Below, one piece after another: positions 34,183-48,560 of a stretch of 58,073 nucleotides of DNA. Under the pieces are notes generated by a model that had not been told where the DNA came from, did no database searches, and saw only the letters and a list, made by a program, of their open reading frames with translations. The position numbers and the translations under genes are program-made. Each line of letters begins with the position of its first letter. Position 1 is the stretch's first letter. Origin of the DNA: Purshia tridentata. Lineage: Eukaryota > Streptophyta > Magnoliopsida > Rosales > Rosaceae. The stretch covers positions 1-58,073 of the forward strand of contig QANT01001763.1 in NCBI GenBank assembly GCA_003254885.1. Reading direction: 5' to 3'.

Positions 34183-37100
34183 TTAATTGAGCACCTTCCG
34201 GATTTCATCAACCAACAGCTTTCTGCTTGATGGCTCAACCTGCATTAGATTCAAATTATTACCTCCAGGTGGCAAAATATGCACGCAATGATGCTCTTAA
34301 AACAAGAATACTAGATGATGGTTTACCTTGCTTAGAAGGGCAGCAAGACCTTGAGGTAGGGCTTGCAAATCAGAAACTGAGTCCCCAATGCTTCCTAATT
34401 GAAGCAATACCTTCTGGACCCGCAACTCCTTTAGTTTACCCTCATAATTTCCTGGATCATCTTTCCATTTAAAGAAAGCTCCATCATCTACCCAAGCATC
34501 TTCCTTGCATCTTGAAATATCAGAACTCAAAAACCAGTTCTTTATCAAATCTATTGCAGCTTTGTGTGACAGCTGTTCACCAGCAGCATCTGTCACTGTC
34601 TTGATGAGCGACTCTTCAGCACATCTCCGACGCAATCTCTTGTAGAAGAAAGATCGAGAGTTGGCCCAGTCCAAAACTTCTCTGATTACCCCTTTTGCAG
34701 CCATCCTCAGAGAAGTATCATGCAGTTCAGCAAATCTGGTGGCAATCTGAGTGTAAAGAGGCAAAAGCTGTTTTTCACGGGATTTTATCTGATGCTGTAG
34801 GGATTCAACCATCTCATATAGCCCACAGCTCCTGGCTTCCTGAAGTTTTGCCTTCAGTTGGATCAGCTGTTGGTCAAGCCTACCCATGCAGTCCAGCAGC
34901 TCCTTGTTCCTAAACTTGATCTCAATCATCCCCTCTGGCTCAAGTACATTACCTCTAGCAGTTCGATCAGCATACATTTCAATATGGTCTGGATTTATCC
35001 GACTATCCACGACCACCCACGCTCCACCCCGGAGCTCACCCATCATGGGGATGTATACAAAAATGGGCTGCTTGTAAGTCCTAAGGTTCTCCACAATGGT
35101 TGATCCAGCCTGAAGAATCCCTTCAAAAAGGTCCCTCTGCCCACCAGAAAAGCCTCTCCAATTAGCAAGAATGAAAAGTGGGAGCTCTTCTCTGTTGAAA
35201 TCTAATAATGCTTGGGCCGTCTTAGTTGCAGAGTCAGGAAACCATACTTGCCCAGCCTGAGGAACGACCCTCTCATGGGAATCAAGCTGGCCTGGATCAG
35301 CAGGTATAACTTGCATCACCGTCTGTGTCTCAACAGCAACTACTCCTACAGGGATTCCTCCAAGCTTTGTCCTTCCAGTAACAACGGTCCTTGCCCATCC
35401 TTCTAGTGTCTCAACAAAGCTGTCTTTGTCAAAAATACCCCCAATCCAGTTCCCCTTACCATCTAAAGAACCAGAAATAGCAGCACGAGGATCACATGAA
35501 CTCTCAGGACAATATTCAACAGGCCTTTCTGGAGGATCCAAGGGAGTTGAAATGGGGAGTGGGCCACCAGCATGCGCAGGGACATAGCTCAGCCACTTCA
35601 AAATAGCAGATATTCCTTCAAGATCATCAGCAACCGTTAGATGGACAACCCCATTAGTTCCCATAATTTTAGGTCCTCCAAGTTGCATATGGGAGCTGTA
35701 CACCTCACGGCCAAGGAGTTTGTTCAATGCAGAGAAACCAGTTAAGATTATGGGCTGATCAAGTCTCTGTATGCATCGCATCCCAAGCCGAGCAAGATAA
35801 GCACCTATTCCTACAGTTCTTCCGGTCACATATGTTAAAGTAAAGGTTTCCTTGTATGCCCTCGAATATGCACCAGCAATTGCTCCACTGCCTGTCAAGC
35901 TCTCGACCCCCAAGCCATCCTCCTTTCCAACAATGGTATCTATGATCCATCTAGTTTCTCCACTTTCCAGCTTTAATTCATGCGCTATCACGGATGATCC
36001 AATCCGAGCATAATCCTCAGAGGTTAAATACACATACTGAAAACCACGTTCAGGGCTTGATTCATCAGACCAACCAACTTTAAAGCAGGATTTAACTTCT
36101 TCAGCTACCCCAATACGGGCACCTGAGTTTGCTGCCAAGTATATTAGAGGCAGTTTCTTAGCACAAGCAAGCTCAGTTACTGCAAAGAAGAATGCATCTT
36201 CTCTTGGGCCAAAAGATCCAGCTTTGAAGGTCACATCGTTTGCAACAATCAATATCCTCCTTCCAGAAGGAAACTCAGGAGTAGACATCTCCATAAACCA
36301 GGCTACCATACCAACATCATTGAGCCCAGGTGGACGCTCTACAGTAACAAGAGGAGTACCCCAGGTGCCCTTTTGGTCTGCAAATTTGAGCTCCATGACC
36401 TTGAGAATTTTATCCTTGGGTTTGTAAATACTTGGTAACTGGGAGGCCCACGACTGTTCCAAGGCTGTTTCAAATGCCTGCAGGAAAAATTTATCTCCAG
36501 TTAGCTCAGATCTGTGAATCATGGAAAAAACATTAAAATTATTTATTATAAAAAAAAAGGAGCCAAATTCCTATCAGGTATCTCACCAGTGGAAAATCAT
36601 AGCAGTAAGTGGTGTTGGTTCTCCTGGCCAACAGACGTTTTCGGTCAATAACTCCCAAAGGCTGATAGTGTGCATTCACTGGTGCACCATGCAGGGGACC
36701 CACTGCAGAGACTGAATGGTAGACCACTCTATGTTTGCTGGTATCCTCTAGTTCCCGATATATCTGATATCACGTTAACCAAAAATACAATCATGAGTAT
36801 TCAAAATATAGGCGTTAAATCATAAAAGGAGATTATATATACTTTAATACTGACATTGCAAACTATTCATTGAGCCTTTGCAAAGTACGGACACCATATC
36901 ATTTCCTGGGATGTTAAATAACTTAGATGGACGTATGGGTGTCGCATGTGGGTACATGTCCAAGTGTTGGGCTTTATGTTTTTGAAAAGCCTTCCATGTG
37001 AGTGTCCAGTAGTCATTCCCTTACCAGTGTCATATTGGTAAGGATATGAAACGAAGTGAAGGGTGAACATATGTAGAACCCTTCCATGTTTTATTATCAG

Positions 37101-40100
37101 CAACAGCTTGTAGGCCAAAACATATCAGGTCTACCAGGACATATATCAATGCACAAATTAATGTGTGCGTTTTACTTACTTTTTTTGTTTTAAATGCAAA
37201 AAGACCAGTCTGGTTATTTGTAAATTTCTGGCTAATGTAGATAATCAAATGAAACATTGATAAGATTTACGTTCTAGCCCAATCTGTGTTTAACCTATGG
37301 TCCAAATCATTGATACTCGTATGGGCTACTGCTAGTATGCTTTTGAAAACCGACCTTCAAAATTTTTAACTAGAAAATGTAACTGGGTGGTAGAAAACAT
37401 TTTCTTCAACAAAATGTAAATGTTATATACACATACATGTATAGTGCAGGTATGACCAGTCACATTTGTCACAACAACCCTCCAAGCAACATTCGCCTGC
37501 CCAGAGGATGCCATCCACAGCTTCACTTCCCACTCACAGACATTCAACCTATGCATCCTTACACCAACAGACGCATGTATTTCACGTGCAAGTCCTTGTA
37601 AGATCTCCTCCACCACAGTTTCTGCTTGTCCAACATCTAAATCGACTCTCCTGGAAAAATATCTCCAATGTAAGATTCTAGAATGTTCACCATCTTATCT
37701 CAAAAGAAAAGAAATTTCATAAGAAAAATAAATAATTACTTGGAGTAAGGCAGTAGATCTTCAATTTGTTGCTCACGTAAGATATAAAGATACATATGTG
37801 TATGGTCAGACTTGACTGTAGCATTGTGCGCATTCAGTTCCAACTCTTCCATCGCTGTCAATAAGGACCTCAAAATGCTCCTCGAAGTAAATGACAAAGT
37901 CCATTGGCTACCAGCTGTTTCCATGCCTAGCCTTTGAAATCCAGTGAACCCTTCATTTGTTGTGGACTGCCTTACAAGTGTTCTGAGGAACATCCTTTGG
38001 ATTGGTATTGGCTTGTCTACAACAGTGTACAAGTGCCATTGACGATCTCGAGATGGGGTATACTGTATATCCTCATAGCCTTTAAGCTTGTCCTGGATCA
38101 GAACAAATGTTGAGTAACTTCAGATCAAGGGCCAAATTGGAAACTTTTCTTTATCTAACATAAAACACTGGGGCTCAAGCCATGAAATTACTAACCAATT
38201 CAAGATAAATGGATAGAGGAGGTTCCAGATGACGCAGTAGAGGTTCTTCTTCATAATAGAGCTTCTCTGACGACCAGTGGAAGGAGTGCCTCATAGGGGC
38301 TCGCCCTTCATCTCTTTGTATGATACAACTAATTACCCTGACACCTGCATTGTGTAGACTGGAGGCTACTCCTTGCTCTTTAAGTATTTTGGCCAACTTC
38401 TTAATTCTTTCTTGAGCCTGATCCTCATCTCCACTGCCATACATTAAAGGACAATGCTGGTCAAGAAAGTTCAAATGTACGTTCTATTTGGCACATCTTT
38501 GCAGATAGAAAGAAATAATTAAAACAGTTTATAATCCAAAATAGGGCCATAAGACATTTGGAGTGTATACAATTCCAATTCAAAACTTAGACTTAGCCAG
38601 ATTACGAACTAATCACAAAGCTTAAGGATACCAGACCAAAGTATAAGCTTTTAGACATAAAACTAGTTCCCAAATATTGATCACATGTTTAATTTGCAGT
38701 TGCAAACTTCAATTATAATAAAAAGGGTAGGTTCAATACCTATCCTGAAGTAAACTCATCTGGTTGTTCATGCCAACCAAAGCAATATGCATCATATTAC
38801 CAAAGCCACTTGGTTCAGTAGATCCATTTGGAATTGCTTCTTGAAGGTTATGAGACATTTCCCTCAGTGCAGCACTAATAATTGCCGGCAGAAATTGAAG
38901 AGATTTGATTATAACCATGACTCCCCATTTCCTCTCACTGTGTTTCTCAATCAATGGTTTAGCAAATGATTGACCTTCAGTCTCATTTTTTCCCTTAATG
39001 TGTTCTTCCAAGAACTCCCATGAGGCTATAAGGCCAGATCTGTGCCACTGCATCCTGACACTCCCCTTTACAAGATAGGGCTGATGACAAATACAAAGTC
39101 AAACAAGGAAATGACTGTCAAAAATAAAGTAAGCAGAAACTGTAACTGTGTTTAAACCACAGTACCTGGTATAACCGACGTACATAACTCTCCACCACCC
39201 GCCTCTGAAGGGTGTGATCACTATGATCAAACAGACCTACGAGGGCATCTTCAACTGCCAAAGGAGCACTCACAAGATCCTCCATTCGTTCATTTATGGC
39301 ACTCTTCCTCTTGGGAGTATCCATGCTTTCACCATCCTCAGTGAACATCTCTAACTCAGAAAGACTTCTGGCAATGCTGGAACGCAGTTCACTCAACTTG
39401 GTTTGCTCCATCAGTTGACTTGCCTTTAGTGCCAACTGCACAAATTTAAATTTGGAATTAGGACTCTGTTAAAAAACCGATAAGGATATTAATCTGAAGA
39501 AAAGTAAATAACCGTTGATTTCTGACAATTTAAGGAGAATTATTGAAAAACTTAAAAACAGAGAAAGAAAGATTCACATATAAAAAACTAATAGTTCAAG
39601 CTTGATTTGATTAACTCAGTGCAATGGCCAACCTCAGAATAGCTTGTATGGTTAAGTGCAGAAAACCGAATCAGCTTATCCCTGTATGCAGCAGGGTTGG
39701 GATAGACCAGTTGTTCCATGAGTCGTAGAATCAACTTATTTTTATTCTTGATGCCCTGCAAGCACAAGACACAAATAGTACAAATAGTACAGGTATGAAA
39801 TAATTTCAACAGAAAATAGCAAGGCCACCGAGCATGTCATTGATTTTAATACCTGATGAGAAAGCACAATGTCCACAATCTTCAATAGATCTTTTTTATA
39901 TTGCAGGCGAAGACGTTCAATTACATCAGCCTGGAGCAAATAAGATATTAGTAAATAATGAAGAACAAACATAAGAATAAGAAATTACCAATTTATGGGG
40001 CAGGCACCAGTTCCTAATTACCAGGGTATGGTAACTACAAAGCTATATACCAAGCTTCAAATTCACTGAGTGGTATTCAAGACAATTTTTTAGTTTTTAA

Positions 40101-43100
40101 CTACTATGTCTTGATCAAATATTAGTAAGGTTCAAGATTCAAAAAAAAAGAAAATGTAGCAAAATTGAATATCAAACATTTTTAAAATAAAAGTCTAGAC
40201 AGCAACTATGAGAGGTTTTCCTCTTGCTTATATGTTTATTTAATCTATTGTATTTTAAACTTTTACAGGCAGATGAATACCACAATCCTGTCAGACAAGT
40301 TAAGTCAGGATAAAACCTATAAGACGAAAGGCCCTTTATGAGCATGAGAAATATACAGATAAAAACTGTGTTTAGCAGCTAAATTCCATTCTAATGTTTC
40401 AACTAAAGCCATGAATGTTAATCATGCATATAAAAATGGCACTGGCAGTCTCAAATACTTAGCCTGAGTTACTTACATTAATATGTTAGAAAAATTCTTA
40501 CAAGGGGAGAGACTAACCTGAATATTGTCACTGAATAATTCTTCAACTGACAGATACTCTTCAAAAAGGGATTGAACAATAATTCGGGCATGACTCTCTC
40601 TTCCACCCTCATAAGACTTCACAAGGCTCATCAAAGGTTCAACAAGCCTTTCTTGAGCTCCTTTCTCTTTATCAGGACAGGATAATAGATGGGCCTGCAA
40701 TAAAATGCAGAAACATAAGGACAACATTCCGAAGGAAAAAGAAAAAATAGTACTTAAAATGAGGAATGTGAAAGTATAGAACTCACCTCAAGAACACCAC
40801 GCAACAGTTTGGCAGGGAAGTCAACATTCTGAGAGCTCGAAATCAACTCGAACTCCTTATATTTTGATTCCAACTATAAATAATATGGGAGAAAGGATTA
40901 ATCAATGAAATAATAGATAGTAAATGGGCCTATTTGTAATCCCATATGGGTGTAAACACTCATTTTGCGCATAAATCAGAGAGAAAGCCACCCCATTTCT
41001 ACTTACTTCATTTTTAAGATCTTTGGGTAGGCGGGTTGCCAGAACAGCCAAGCATTCTTGCCATTGAAGGAAAGGAAGTTCAGGACTATCAAGGCAATTG
41101 AGCAAGTTTTGCACTACCTGAGATAGATGACAAACTCTCTAATAAGACAAGTTTAAGAGTGATAACACAATCTAACAAATGATACCATAGACTCTGAAGT
41201 TTTTTTTTTTTTTTTTTAAGGCAAAAAATCACAGATTAAAAATTTATTACATTTAAGTTGAAAAAGAACTCACTTCATCAATGTTATGCTCATAACCAGC
41301 AAGAATCATCCGGGCTGCATTTAAGCTTGCAGCACATCTCTGATGAACTTTACCAGAAATTGCAGTTGGAGGCCCCAGGACCGGGAAGCTCCCATGGAAA
41401 GGTTCTGCCTTTCTGACAGCTGAAGGATCATCTAAATCAAGCCTTGCAATAAGTTCACCGGCCTACGCAAAAAGCAATTTGGTTTTAACTTCTAGCAAGA
41501 GAAGAACGTCTTTATTTCCTGTTTGGAACATGATTTACCTGCATTGCTTGACCTTCAGACATTTTAAAGTGGATAGCTCCAGAAGCAGGTGACAGAAGAG
41601 GCATACACATCTTCATAACCTCAACCTCAGCATAAGGTGCGTCAGCATCAATATGACTACCATCAGCAACCAAATACCTCAGCAGTTTGCATGGTGTCTC
41701 TGCTATTAACTTGGATGGATCGTGATCGTTCTAGACTCAACAAAAAGGTCAACTATTAAGCTTGCTGGAGAAAAAATTTGGAGGAAGAAGAATAAAGAAA
41801 AATGGGGGCACCTGAAGCAAGCAAGTCCTTCCATCAATAAGAAGGCGAGTTCCAGCTGCTTCTTCCTCTGCATATATAATGTGACTGTTTCCATCCAACT
41901 GTAACAAAATTAAGTTTATCAGTCACAAAACTGCATGTAGGAAATATAAGAAAGACCAGTTCTATCCAGATGGTCAACCATCATACACCCCCTCTGGTAT
42001 GAGCACGTACAATGTACCTCTCTCCATCCATAAGGGGGATGTATCAGATACAACTCATGGAATGGAAGGAATACTGCTTTTATGCAGCCAAGTTACTGAT
42101 CAATAATGATGTGTTCGCTTTTATAGCTATACCCCTAGATAAGGTAACTGTTTATAAAACTTAAATTTACAATATATTCTGGAGCAGCATAGATTTGACC
42201 GACTTTGGATCCATCTTATATTTTTTGCTAATTTATTAATAAAGTCTGCTTTTCTTATCAAAATATACTTATATATATAGAAATGTTCTCTTAATACAAT
42301 TCGACATGTTATGTTGCCGAACTGTCAATCTAGACCATTAATTAGGTAGGCTCTTGTTATATTCTACATTATGAAGCAGCAGAAACTGAAAGCAAGGGAT
42401 TATACAGTATGTACAAAGTGTTGGTGTAAGCTTTTCTGAATGCAGCCAACTATTAGGATATATTAGCACGCAGACATTTGGCATGCTTTACATTATGGAG
42501 TGCATTTGTAATGTGCTTAATTTCACAAAATCCTAAATTCCAACAGTTTACATACTTCGTTTACTCAAATGATAAACACCCATATTAGTTAATAGTCCAA
42601 GAACAAACGGGTAATAAATAATGCGAGCAAGAGTAAATTCATCTGTGAAGCTACATAGAAGAATAAAAAGAATATTTATACTTGCCTGCATCAACAAACC
42701 CCCATCGCGTAAAGTATGTATCTCTGCTTCGATCTCTGAGTCATTCATCCTTAGTCTATAGTTTCCGGGACCCCCCCTCACCATTTCAATCTAGAAATAG
42801 TATTCCACATATATATGACTATTAATTTTAGCAACTATAATCTCCGACAGTTCCTAAGACATTAAAAATAAGTTCTCTGGAAAACATACCGTGTATTTGC
42901 TCCCTTCTATGTTTAAGGACACTTGCCAATGGACAAGTGATATATGCTGCAATCAGGATTGACAAAAATTAATTAAGAAATACACCTAAATCATATACCT
43001 AGAAGCATATTTTTGTACTACCATACCTTGGGTGGGATTTGCCCTTTCTCAAGATAACCGACATAATCTGAAACCATTGCTGCACTACTGGCAGATGCTT

Positions 43101-46100
43101 TCTGATTAGGGCATAATAGGAATCATTAGTGATGCATTTTCAAGTTAAATATTCAGAAATCAACTATAAAAGAAATTAGTTGCACTTACAAAAAGAGTCC
43201 CTCCAACTACGGAGAGATACCAAGGAGGTCTTTCTGCTCTAACTCGCATAGCGATTCTACTATCCAACCAACCTGTGTGGATTTTATTCTCTCTGTAGTC
43301 TGAAGCCTACAGAAAATGTGTCATATCGTTACTTGGTATTTCATGAAAAAACAAAAATTTATACTATTTGTTTATTGAAGAGGATGGTATAGAATTGTAT
43401 CGTAGACTTTGTGAAGTTTACATGTAAGAGATCTATTGAATAATCAACATTTGTACGAATTTCTCCCCGAATTTGAATTTCCTTCAGCCCAAGAACCATA
43501 TTTGCAATAGCCAGAGCTCGGGACTCTCCAAATGCAAAAACATGTCCTGAAGAAGGAGATACAATTTTAAATATGAAACAGAGACTGATAATAGATTTAA
43601 TAAACAACAGTCAAACATTTTTGTTCATAATCTTTCTCAAAACAGTGTTATGTATTACATCCATATATAAATATTATGAGAGAAGAAGAAGAAGAAATAC
43701 ACCACAGAATTTAGAAGGGAATACACTGCCCAAGAATTGTGGGCCACGCATTGAGCTTTAACCTATTTTATACACATACTTCATTTAGACAGAACAAGAC
43801 ATATAAAACATTTGCAATGAGTTCATACTTACCAAACTGAGAGTCTGAGAATTCATGAATCCCCCCTCCAGACTGCAAGTTAAAAACTAAATCAGAATTT
43901 TTCTGAGAATTATTTTTTTTCTTCTTCTGGAGCATTTTTGTCATTATCCACTTACAAGATATTTACCTTAACAGAAAAGTATGCCCAAACATTTGGCTTG
44001 CTCTTAAAACTCAACTCCTGCATATAGCGGCATAACTCAATTTAGGTTCATCATAACATCAGGGGAATCAAAGTAAAAGTGAGGACTGAGGAATTATCAT
44101 AATCAACCTGTACTTTCCCACTAGTAGGCTTAAAGCCATCATCTGGATCCTCACTTGTTACACGCACAGCAACACAGTGACCTTTTGGCTTTATGGATTC
44201 TGCCTTGTCAAAATCAAAAGGGGTCGCAATAACTGACGTCTTTCTCCAAGCATCATATCCACCACCATGTTCCATTCCATAAACTCGCCTTATCTCTATT
44301 CAAATGAGTCATATAAACAGAGAATGTGAACAAATCAAAATTGATAAGTAAATAAAAATATCTTTGAAGAAGTCCAGAAATTAAGATGATACCAGGAATT
44401 TGCCACAGAGGGATGCCCATCCCAACTGCAACTTGGGCTGCTGGCAGATTTACTTCAGCTATCCACTCAGTGACTGGGTGCTCCACCTACATTTAGTTTC
44501 ACTCATAAACTACTTGTTCCTTGAATAGAAGATGCAAGAATAGAAGCTAGCACAGTTTGCTGATGCCTATATACATTAGTAAAACAGCTATATGAAATTC
44601 TTATGATCATAATGAGCATATGACGTTCAATCTTTTTGAAAGAGGTTGCATTAAGACTGAATGGCATGGAGAGCACATGACAAACATATATGTTTCAATA
44701 TTCAGTTCAGGCATATTCATTGCATTCATCACTGTATTATTCAATGCCACCAACAAAACAAACTCAGAAAAACAACACGTAACAAGTGCATAAAATCATA
44801 AGCTAAAATGAGACCACGTGAACAAAGGTTGAGGTTTAAAGCAAATAACATACCTGTAACCGAGGGTTCAACTCTAAGAAGTAGTACTCGCCAGTGTCCA
44901 TACTGTACAGATACTCAACAGTAGCTGCTCCAACATAATTAACACTTTTAGCTAACCTTCGAGCCGCCTGCTCCAACTTTTTTACTGTCCCTAGAGGAGC
45001 TACAGTTATTGGACCTTCCTCAATAATCTACAGAACATGAAATAAGAAAGTTAGGCTTCAAGGGGAAACATATCCGGTAGATGATACAATGCACTAATTA
45101 ATACTGGAGAATGAAAATTTCAGAGTGAGAAATAAGAGTACCCCAAGTCCATAAAGTACTGAACTAGAATTACACAAAATATAAAGTTTACTGTGTTTGT
45201 GTCACAAAAGATTACCTTCTGGTGCCGCCTTTGAACACTGCAATCACGGCTATGCAAAGCTGCAACATTTCCATACTGATCACATAGTAACTGGACTTCT
45301 AAATGTCGGCTCTGATAAGAGAGAGAAATAAATTAAATTGGCAATATATGATTTGAAGTTCAGAAATTATGCTCATCCAAATTGAAAAGTAATAGATGAT
45401 CTAACCTGGGATGCGACTTTCATTATAAATATTGGAGATCCAGGAACTTCACCCTGGACTTGTTTGAAAAATGCCCTAACTTCATCATCATTATGGACCT
45501 AGAAAATTAAATAATTCAATTTAGCTAAGGTCTTAAATAAGTCATGAAAGGGTTCAATCAAACTCCTTAGCATGGTAGATAAGTTCATTAAACTTGTTTC
45601 AAGCTCAGCCAATAATTCACATGCGTATCGCCTGTATACCTTAAAAGCTAGGTTACAAATTTGGCTAAGTAAATGATACAAGTTCAGAAGAAAAGTCCAA
45701 TATTGCCATGCATGAAGCCTACCTTTCTTATGCCTTTGCCACCACCACCCCATGATGCCTTAATCATTGCTGGGTAACCAACAACCTGACAACTCACAAT
45801 CGCTTCCTCTGTTGTATAAACACACGCTTCCCTATATATTTCTTCTGGGATTGTAACCAAGGAGCTCTCTGAAGTAATTTTCACCTAGAAAATAGACATT
45901 AACAAAATTAGATGTGCAATGACCCTGCAAAAGAAACCAAAAGAAAAATAGGGCACAATTTTCAGGGCAAATCATACATGTGATCCACTCCATGGAAGGG
46001 TGGGTACTTCTGCAGCTTGAGCAATTAATGATGAACCGATTTTATCTCCTAATGCTGCCATAGATATAGCCGGTGGCCCAAGAAAGATGATTCCCTTGGC

Positions 46101-47499
46101 ATTCAATGCATCTGGAAGCTCAGGGTTCTCAGATGCATGGCCCCAACCAGGCCAAACTGCATCAACATGTGTTATCTCTGCCATCTGGATAGTAAAGAAC
46201 AAGAAATTCATGTGAAATACTAACAAGATCTACAGAAATTCATAAAATTTTTCAGAACTATAGGTAACAAATACCCCAGGTTATGTCATGTGCTTTTTAT
46301 TATGCTTTTTATGAATATGGAGGCGGGGCTATGTAAATAACTAAATATGCACAGGAGGTTACTCTAGAAATGCTCTAAGGGTGAATCTTATCCTCTAGTG
46401 GTTGAAAGGTGGACCATGCAACTAGATAAAATCTATTGAGGCGATGGGGTATTCATATGATCATGAAGTGGATTTTTCTGCTTTTATGTTACAGGGTGAG
46501 GCTGAACATTATGGAGAATAATAAAAGGATGGTGCTCGGATGGTAATGCACCAATGATTTGGGAGAAATTTGTGGGAGCTTTTCTATGAGAAGTGTTTGC
46601 CAGAATATGAAGCAAAGTTTACTGACTAAATAACATGACTACAGCATAACATGAAGCAAAGTCAACTTAATTTGCTCAATTTGCTCCACATTTGGTAGCT
46701 AATGAAACAAACAGAGCCAGAAAGTTTGTCAAGCATTGCAACCCTCTATTAGAGAGCAACTATCCACTTTAGAGGTCATAAACTTTGCTCGGTGAACGCC
46801 AGGTTTTTGGTGGTGACAGGAAACAACAAGAAATACAGCTAACAAGTATAGAAACACACCTCCCATAATCACTAAACAATCTTATATGAATTCTGAGAAA
46901 AATAACAATCTATAGCCTCGTCATTCGAAAGTTCATGTATTTTAATATTAGTATCCAGTTCTTATATTTTCTCTTATTTATATTAAAATTCATTATTCAC
47001 AGTCATAAAAAAAATAATGACAAAATAAAACCAGTCAGACTGCTAATTTTCTGAAATCAGTTGGATTACTGCTTTGTCTCATACACTTTGATAGTGATAA
47101 GAAACTGAAAAATATGAAAGTGTATGAGGGTTAAGAGCTTAGCATACATACCTCTACAATGAGCTGCACATTGGCATAGTTATTATTGTTTGTTCCACCT
47201 GGAACTTCTACAAACTGATCAGCAATTCTAATATGTTCTGCATTGATTCTCATGTCCTCTGGTGTGGCCATGGCCACTAATAAAACAGCCTTCTCTGTGC
47301 CAAATGTTTCATAAGCCCATGTCCTCACACTACGTATGAACTTGACAGCTGCCATTCCATTGTTTGCAATTAAAATGCTATGGATTGGCTTCTTCCCACC
47401 AAGGGCATAGCAGAACTCATCAACTTCAGATGCCGTAGCAGGGTGTCTGAGTGGTACTACCCCATTTACGTACGCATTTCCACGAGGAATACTAGCCAT
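34183..47499 (-). CDS. ACC1: Homomeric cytosolic acetyl-CoA carboxylase, ACC1
   Basis: Thirty-one coding exons, in gene order: 47152-47499, 45978-46184, 45723-45884, 45406-45498, 45216-45311, 44854-45027, 44393-44486, 44108-44295, 43967-44017, 43833-43872, 43422-43546, 43190-43306, 43027-43101, 42890-42946, 42686-42790, 41812-41898, 41539-41730, 41274-41462, 41007-41117, 40787-40873, 40518-40694, 39853-39930, 39633-39755, 39166-39435, 38740-39080, 38196-38433, 37740-38092, 37437-37650, 36587-36763, 34327-36477 and 34183-34239. They total 6777 bp, or 2258 aa, close to Arabidopsis ACC1. Order: biotin carboxylase (ATP-grasp loop [11 protein letters not shown]), biotin carrier (VMKM, biotinyl Lys about 713), ACC central region, carboxyltransferase. 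It makes malonyl-CoA for fatty acid elongation and flavonoids. The N-terminus [13 protein letters not shown] is not a transit peptide, so the enzyme is cytosolic (ACC1, not plastid ACC2). The intron at 41899-42685 is GC-AG. Confidence 0.97.
41608..41616 (-). other. Biotinylation motif codons (MKM) of ACC1
   Basis: On the minus strand these nine bases encode Met-Lys-Met within [17 protein letters not shown]. The Lys codon is at 41611-41613. This lysine carries biotin in all biotin-carrier domains, so the site supports an active carboxylase. Confidence 0.95.
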
Positions 47500-47515
47500 T
47501 GCGGATTTCCTTTGG

Positions 47516-48242
47516 CTGCAGAGAAAGAAATGATGTTATCAACAGAGTGAGTGAAATTTTCAGGACCAAAATAAGTGGAAATCATTCACAATAGCTTTCA
47601 AATAAGTTGCCTACATGATCTTATAATTCCGGTTTTTGTAATTCAGGATTGGGCCTTTCCTAATTGTCTCTTTTTTATTTTTCAATAAAATTTATAGCAA
47701 TTAAATACATGATGCTAACCGCAAGATAATAGCAAATACGAACATCTTCCCAGTTATACTAAAGCTGCGTTTGGTCAAGTGGAATTGATACTTGTATCTA
47801 ATTCCATGACATTACATTTACTTTCAATGTAACCTTGTTTTGAATGTACTTAAATTTCAACACTAAAGTCACTGTTACACTAACGGTAAACATAGCCTAA
47901 GGGTGCACTATCGCATAAGCAACGACATCAATGGAAGAGGCAGTACCAAAAAGGTAAAAAAGACATGTGCACCTCTGTTAAACCACAAACACCAGAAAAG
48001 TGCAGATTAGATTCCCAAATCCACACCAAACACAGCCTTACTCACAAAAGTGCAAGCCACCCACAAAAATAAAATCTTTGCAGTTCTCAAAACCATTTCC
48101 AACTATAGTTGCACTACTTTCCAACACTAACGCCCGCAAAAGAAAAAACCATACCCGGACCAGCAAAACGCAATTCAAACAGAACCAACCCACAAGACAA
48201 TACCTTTAAAGGGTTGAAAGGGTCACAGTCACTAGACGCTAC
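47516..48242 (-). other. ACC1 leader intron
   Basis: An acceptor (TCTGCAG on the minus strand) lies 16 bases before the start codon, and a donor (AAG then GTAGCG) at 48241-48242. The interval is AT-rich and intron-like. The small plus-strand frames inside it show no motif. Confidence 0.65.
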
Positions 48243-48560
48243 CTTAATGAAGAGAAAAGAGGAGCTGATGAAATCTTGATCCAACTGCTTCAAATTGCTA
48301 TCTGGGTATCAAGCATTGTAATCAAGAGACAGAGTTGTGTGAAGAAAACAGAGCCCAAATGCCCAAACGTGTGTTTTTGTGTGTATGTGAATGTGATCAT
48401 TGGCACACAAACACATACACTGATAGTACACGCAAACAAATCTTGGGACCTGTTTAGAGTTTTTAAGGAATTGGCAGAGAGGGTAGGTGTTTGGTGTGAG
48501 TGTGGGTTTGGGGTTGGGTTTGGGTTTGCGACTCTGTGTATGTGTATGGTTATTTAAGTT
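48243..48560 (-). promoter_or_regulatory. ACC1 leader exon, upstream ORFs and core promoter
   Basis: The first leader exon probably starts near 48520. A TATA-like TTAAATAA lies at about 48548-48556 on the minus strand. The leader contains an upstream ORF at 48290-48400 (36 codons plus stop, start ATGATCACA). A second, overlapping in another frame, starts at 48416 and ends near 48309. Upstream of the promoter, CT-rich sequence at 48658-48690 (GA-rich on the gene's strand) could be a GAGA-type element. The start site is inferred, so the uORFs' inclusion is not certain. Confidence 0.5.
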
